This document shows, one piece after another, positions 38,262 to 40,000 of a stretch of 40,000 nucleotides of DNA (the stretch's first letter is position 1; each line of letters begins with the position of its first letter). Under the pieces are notes generated by a model. The model was given only the letters and a program-made list of their open reading frames with translations, had not been told where the DNA came from and did no database searches. The stretch is from Symbiodinium natans (lineage: Eukaryota; Sar; Dinophyceae; Suessiales; Symbiodiniaceae). Where the stretch lies: positions 1-40,000 of the forward strand of contig CAJNDS010002313.1 of the NCBI GenBank assembly GCA_905221605.1, written 5' to 3'. Made by a program: the position numbers and the translations under genes.

Positions 38262-38540
38262 GTGGTTGCAGTCCTTTGTTTGGTCTACCGGCGAATCGTT
38301 CTAGTCCTATTGCTTTGGCAGGACATTGACAAGAAGATCAAGAAGCGCTTTTCGATCCTCAACCACCTTGACCGAGATTATACACGCACTGTCTATGCTG
38401 TAGTTGACACTGAAGTGAAGCTGCCCCTCCCCGCTCGTGCAACTGAGCTTGTCATTGGCTCTCTGGGCGGCAAAGTCGGCACACGCTCAGCTCGAGCTCC
38501 TGCCAGGTGCTTCAACGCACATGTGTGCATTCCACCTTAG
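38262..38540 (+). CDS. Unrecognised 92-codon frame, possible exon
   Basis: No ATG at the start. The middle part (DIDKKIKKRFSILNHLDRD, then YTRTVYAVVDTEVKLPLP) has gene-like composition, and a CCAG|GTGCTT near 38508 could be a donor. It ends in TAG just before CCCTAAA units. An overlapping frame at 38036-38329 is also open. The family is unknown. Confidence 0.27.
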   Translation: MVAVLCLVYRRIVLVLLLWQDIDKKIKKRFSILNHLDRDYTRTVYAVVDTEVKLPLPARATELVIGSLGGKVGTRSARAPARCFNAHVCIPP

Positions 38541-38542
38541 AC

Positions 38543-38592
38543 CCTAAAGCCTGAACCCTAAACCCTAAACCCTAAACCCTAAACCCTAAACC
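38543..38592 (-). repeat. CCCTAAA array, six units
   Basis: Five perfect heptamers and flanking variants. The only clean array right of the AT-rich island. Confidence 0.95.
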
Positions 38593-39278
38593 CAGAACTT
38601 CGAGAACTTCAGGAGAGCTCAGAAAGAACCCCGGACCCCACCCTCCGGGAGAGGGGGAGGCAAGAAGGGAGACCCACGAAAACTAGCATGGTGCCTGCTA
38701 TACAAGTACACAAGGCTGCTCCAGAAAGCAGCTGACTCAAAAAGCAAGGGTACCTGCCCAAGGTGGTCGCCAGCCCACGCGTCATACAAGGCCTGGGGGG
38801 CGGCCGTCTTTTAGGAGAAGTCAAGGTGCGACCCTTCCTACTGGGGGCCTGCTTGACTTTCGGGCCCAACTCATTCTGTGTTCGGTAACTTCTCGGGGCT
38901 GGCCGAGCTTGTGTCCACAGTTCGCGGGTGGTGCCCACAAATGTTGGGTTGCTGGGCTTTGGCACGTACAGACTAGAGGCCAGGCATTGATTCGGAGGCA
39001 GAATGAATCTCCCACAGTTCATGACTTGATGCGTTCTTATTTGGGAATCTACAGGTGCAGCCTCTCCCTCAGAACACTTTGTTCAGGTATATCGTACGAG
39101 TACAAGGGTTTCCGAGACTAGGAGACCCTTACAATATAGGGGTCCTGATCATTATTTGGGGTCTATATGCGGGTCCCCTACTTTTACGTAACCCCCATAT
39201 GAGTTTTTTAACGCCGTAAACCCTAACGCCTAATCAGAAACCCTAAGCCCTAAACCCACATAACGCCCAAACCCCCAA
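38593..39278. other. Segment without a recognised gene
   Basis: Minus-strand frames up to 137 codons (38609-39022) show no motif. Ends in CCCTAAC-type relics near 39218-39255. Confidence 0.45.
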
Positions 39279-40000
39279 GCAATGCAGCACCAAAGGGGTC
39301 AAGCCTCGATGTCCCAAACCAGTCGACATAACACCGAAAACCCAAAGCAATGCAGCACCAAAGGGGTCAAGCCTCGATGTCCCAAACCACTCTTCACAAC
39401 GCCCAAACCCCCGGAGCAATGCAGCACCAAAGGGGTCAAGCCTCGATGTCCCAAACCAGTCGACATAACACCCAAAACCCAAAGCAATGCAGCACCAAAG
39501 CGGGTCAAGCCTCGATGTCCCAAACCAGCATTCACAACGCCCAAACCCCCAGAGCAATGCAGCACCAAAGGGGTCAAGCCTCGATGTCCCAAACCAGTCG
39601 ACATAACACCCAAAACCCAAAGCAATGCAGCACCAAAGCGGGTCAAGCCTCGATGTCCCAAACCAGCATTCACAACGCCCAAACCCCCAGAGCAATGCAG
39701 CACCAAAGGGGTCAAGCCTCGATGTGTCCAGCAACGCCCAAACCCCCAGAGCAATGCAGCACCAAAGGGGTCAAGCCTCGATGTCCCAAAGGGGTCAAGC
39801 CTCGATCACAACGCCCAAACCCCCAGAGCAATGCAGCACCAAAGGGGTCAAGCCTCGATGTCCAAACCATCAATGCAGCACCAAAGTCAACGATGTCCCA
39901 AAAAAAAAAGAGCAATGCAGCACCAAAGGGGTCAAGCCTCGATGTCCCAAACCAGACATAACACCCCAAACCCAAAGCAATGCAGCACCAAAGGGGTCAA
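39279..40000 (+). repeat. 68/70 bp alternating tandem repeat, at least twelve units, runs off the window
   Basis: Core GCAATGCAGCACCAAAGGGG, then TCAAGCCTCGATGTCCCAAA, starting at 39279, 39347, 39416, 39484, 39554, 39622, 39692, 39751, 39828, 39870, 39912 and 39977. Two linkers alternate: CAGTCGACATAACACCCAAA and CAGCATTCACAACGCCCAAA. The last five units are rearranged or shortened. Long frames exist on both strands, which is expected for a stop-poor repeat. Confidence 0.95.

Noticed and set aside
39243-39961. Long frames on both strands at the window end
   Set aside because: All consist of the 68/70 bp tandem unit and overlap each other; treated as repeat, not genes.

Overview
The window reads as eukaryotic nuclear DNA, most likely from a dinoflagellate or a related alga. 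Three things point there: long stretches of the TTTAGGG telomere-type motif, a LINE-like element whose reverse transcriptase carries YVDN in place of YxDD and joins a zinc knuckle, an RNase H and a long C-terminal tail (an architecture I associate with dinoflagellate genomes), and no bacterial-style dense coding. Chromerids, chlorarachniophytes and other algae with the same telomere motif remain possible. No complete, intact host gene was found.

Layout. (1) 1-2936: 3' part of a broken retroelement (RT, zinc knuckle, RNase H, tail), ending directly on telomere-type repeats. (2) 2937-15135: about 12 kb of TTTAGGG / CCCTAAA blocks, perfect and degenerate, with many orientation switches and short non-repeat segments. 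Many of these segments look like plus-strand exons: an AG acceptor after a repeat block, one open frame of 13-48 codons, then a GT donor often made from the G of a GTTTAGGG unit. The repeats may therefore fill introns, often with TTTAGGG at the intron 5' end and CCCTAAA at its 3' end. Inside this zone, 11.9-13.2 kb holds a different GC-rich repeat family. (3) 15140-27962: a 12.8 kb AT-rich island with sharp edges, full of a degenerate ~50 bp satellite (core GAAATGAAGACGAAATGAA) and a ~300-450 bp dispersed repeat. It carries a second, different retroelement (23590-26860; N-terminal zinc finger, YADD reverse transcriptase, CCHC knuckle and restriction-like endonuclease-like C-terminus) broken by two frame changes and one in-frame stop. 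Two further remnants of the same endonuclease domain lie head-to-tail on the minus strand near 16.2-16.7 kb. (4) 27963-34250: mostly unrecognised DNA with short candidate coding pieces (one resembling a MULE transposase) and small tandem repeats. (5) 34262-36355: a palindromic AATAATTTAAAT array interleaved with GC-rich modules in both orientations. (6) 36360-39260: unrecognised DNA, microsatellites and a 97 bp duplication. (7) 39279-40000: a 68/70 bp alternating tandem repeat running off the window end.

The region is best read as a repeat-dense, possibly subtelomeric part of a nuclear chromosome. The identifiable genes are decayed retroelements. The possible novelty is the exon / telomere-repeat-intron mosaic of 3.1-15.0 kb, which is a hypothesis from reading and needs transcript support.
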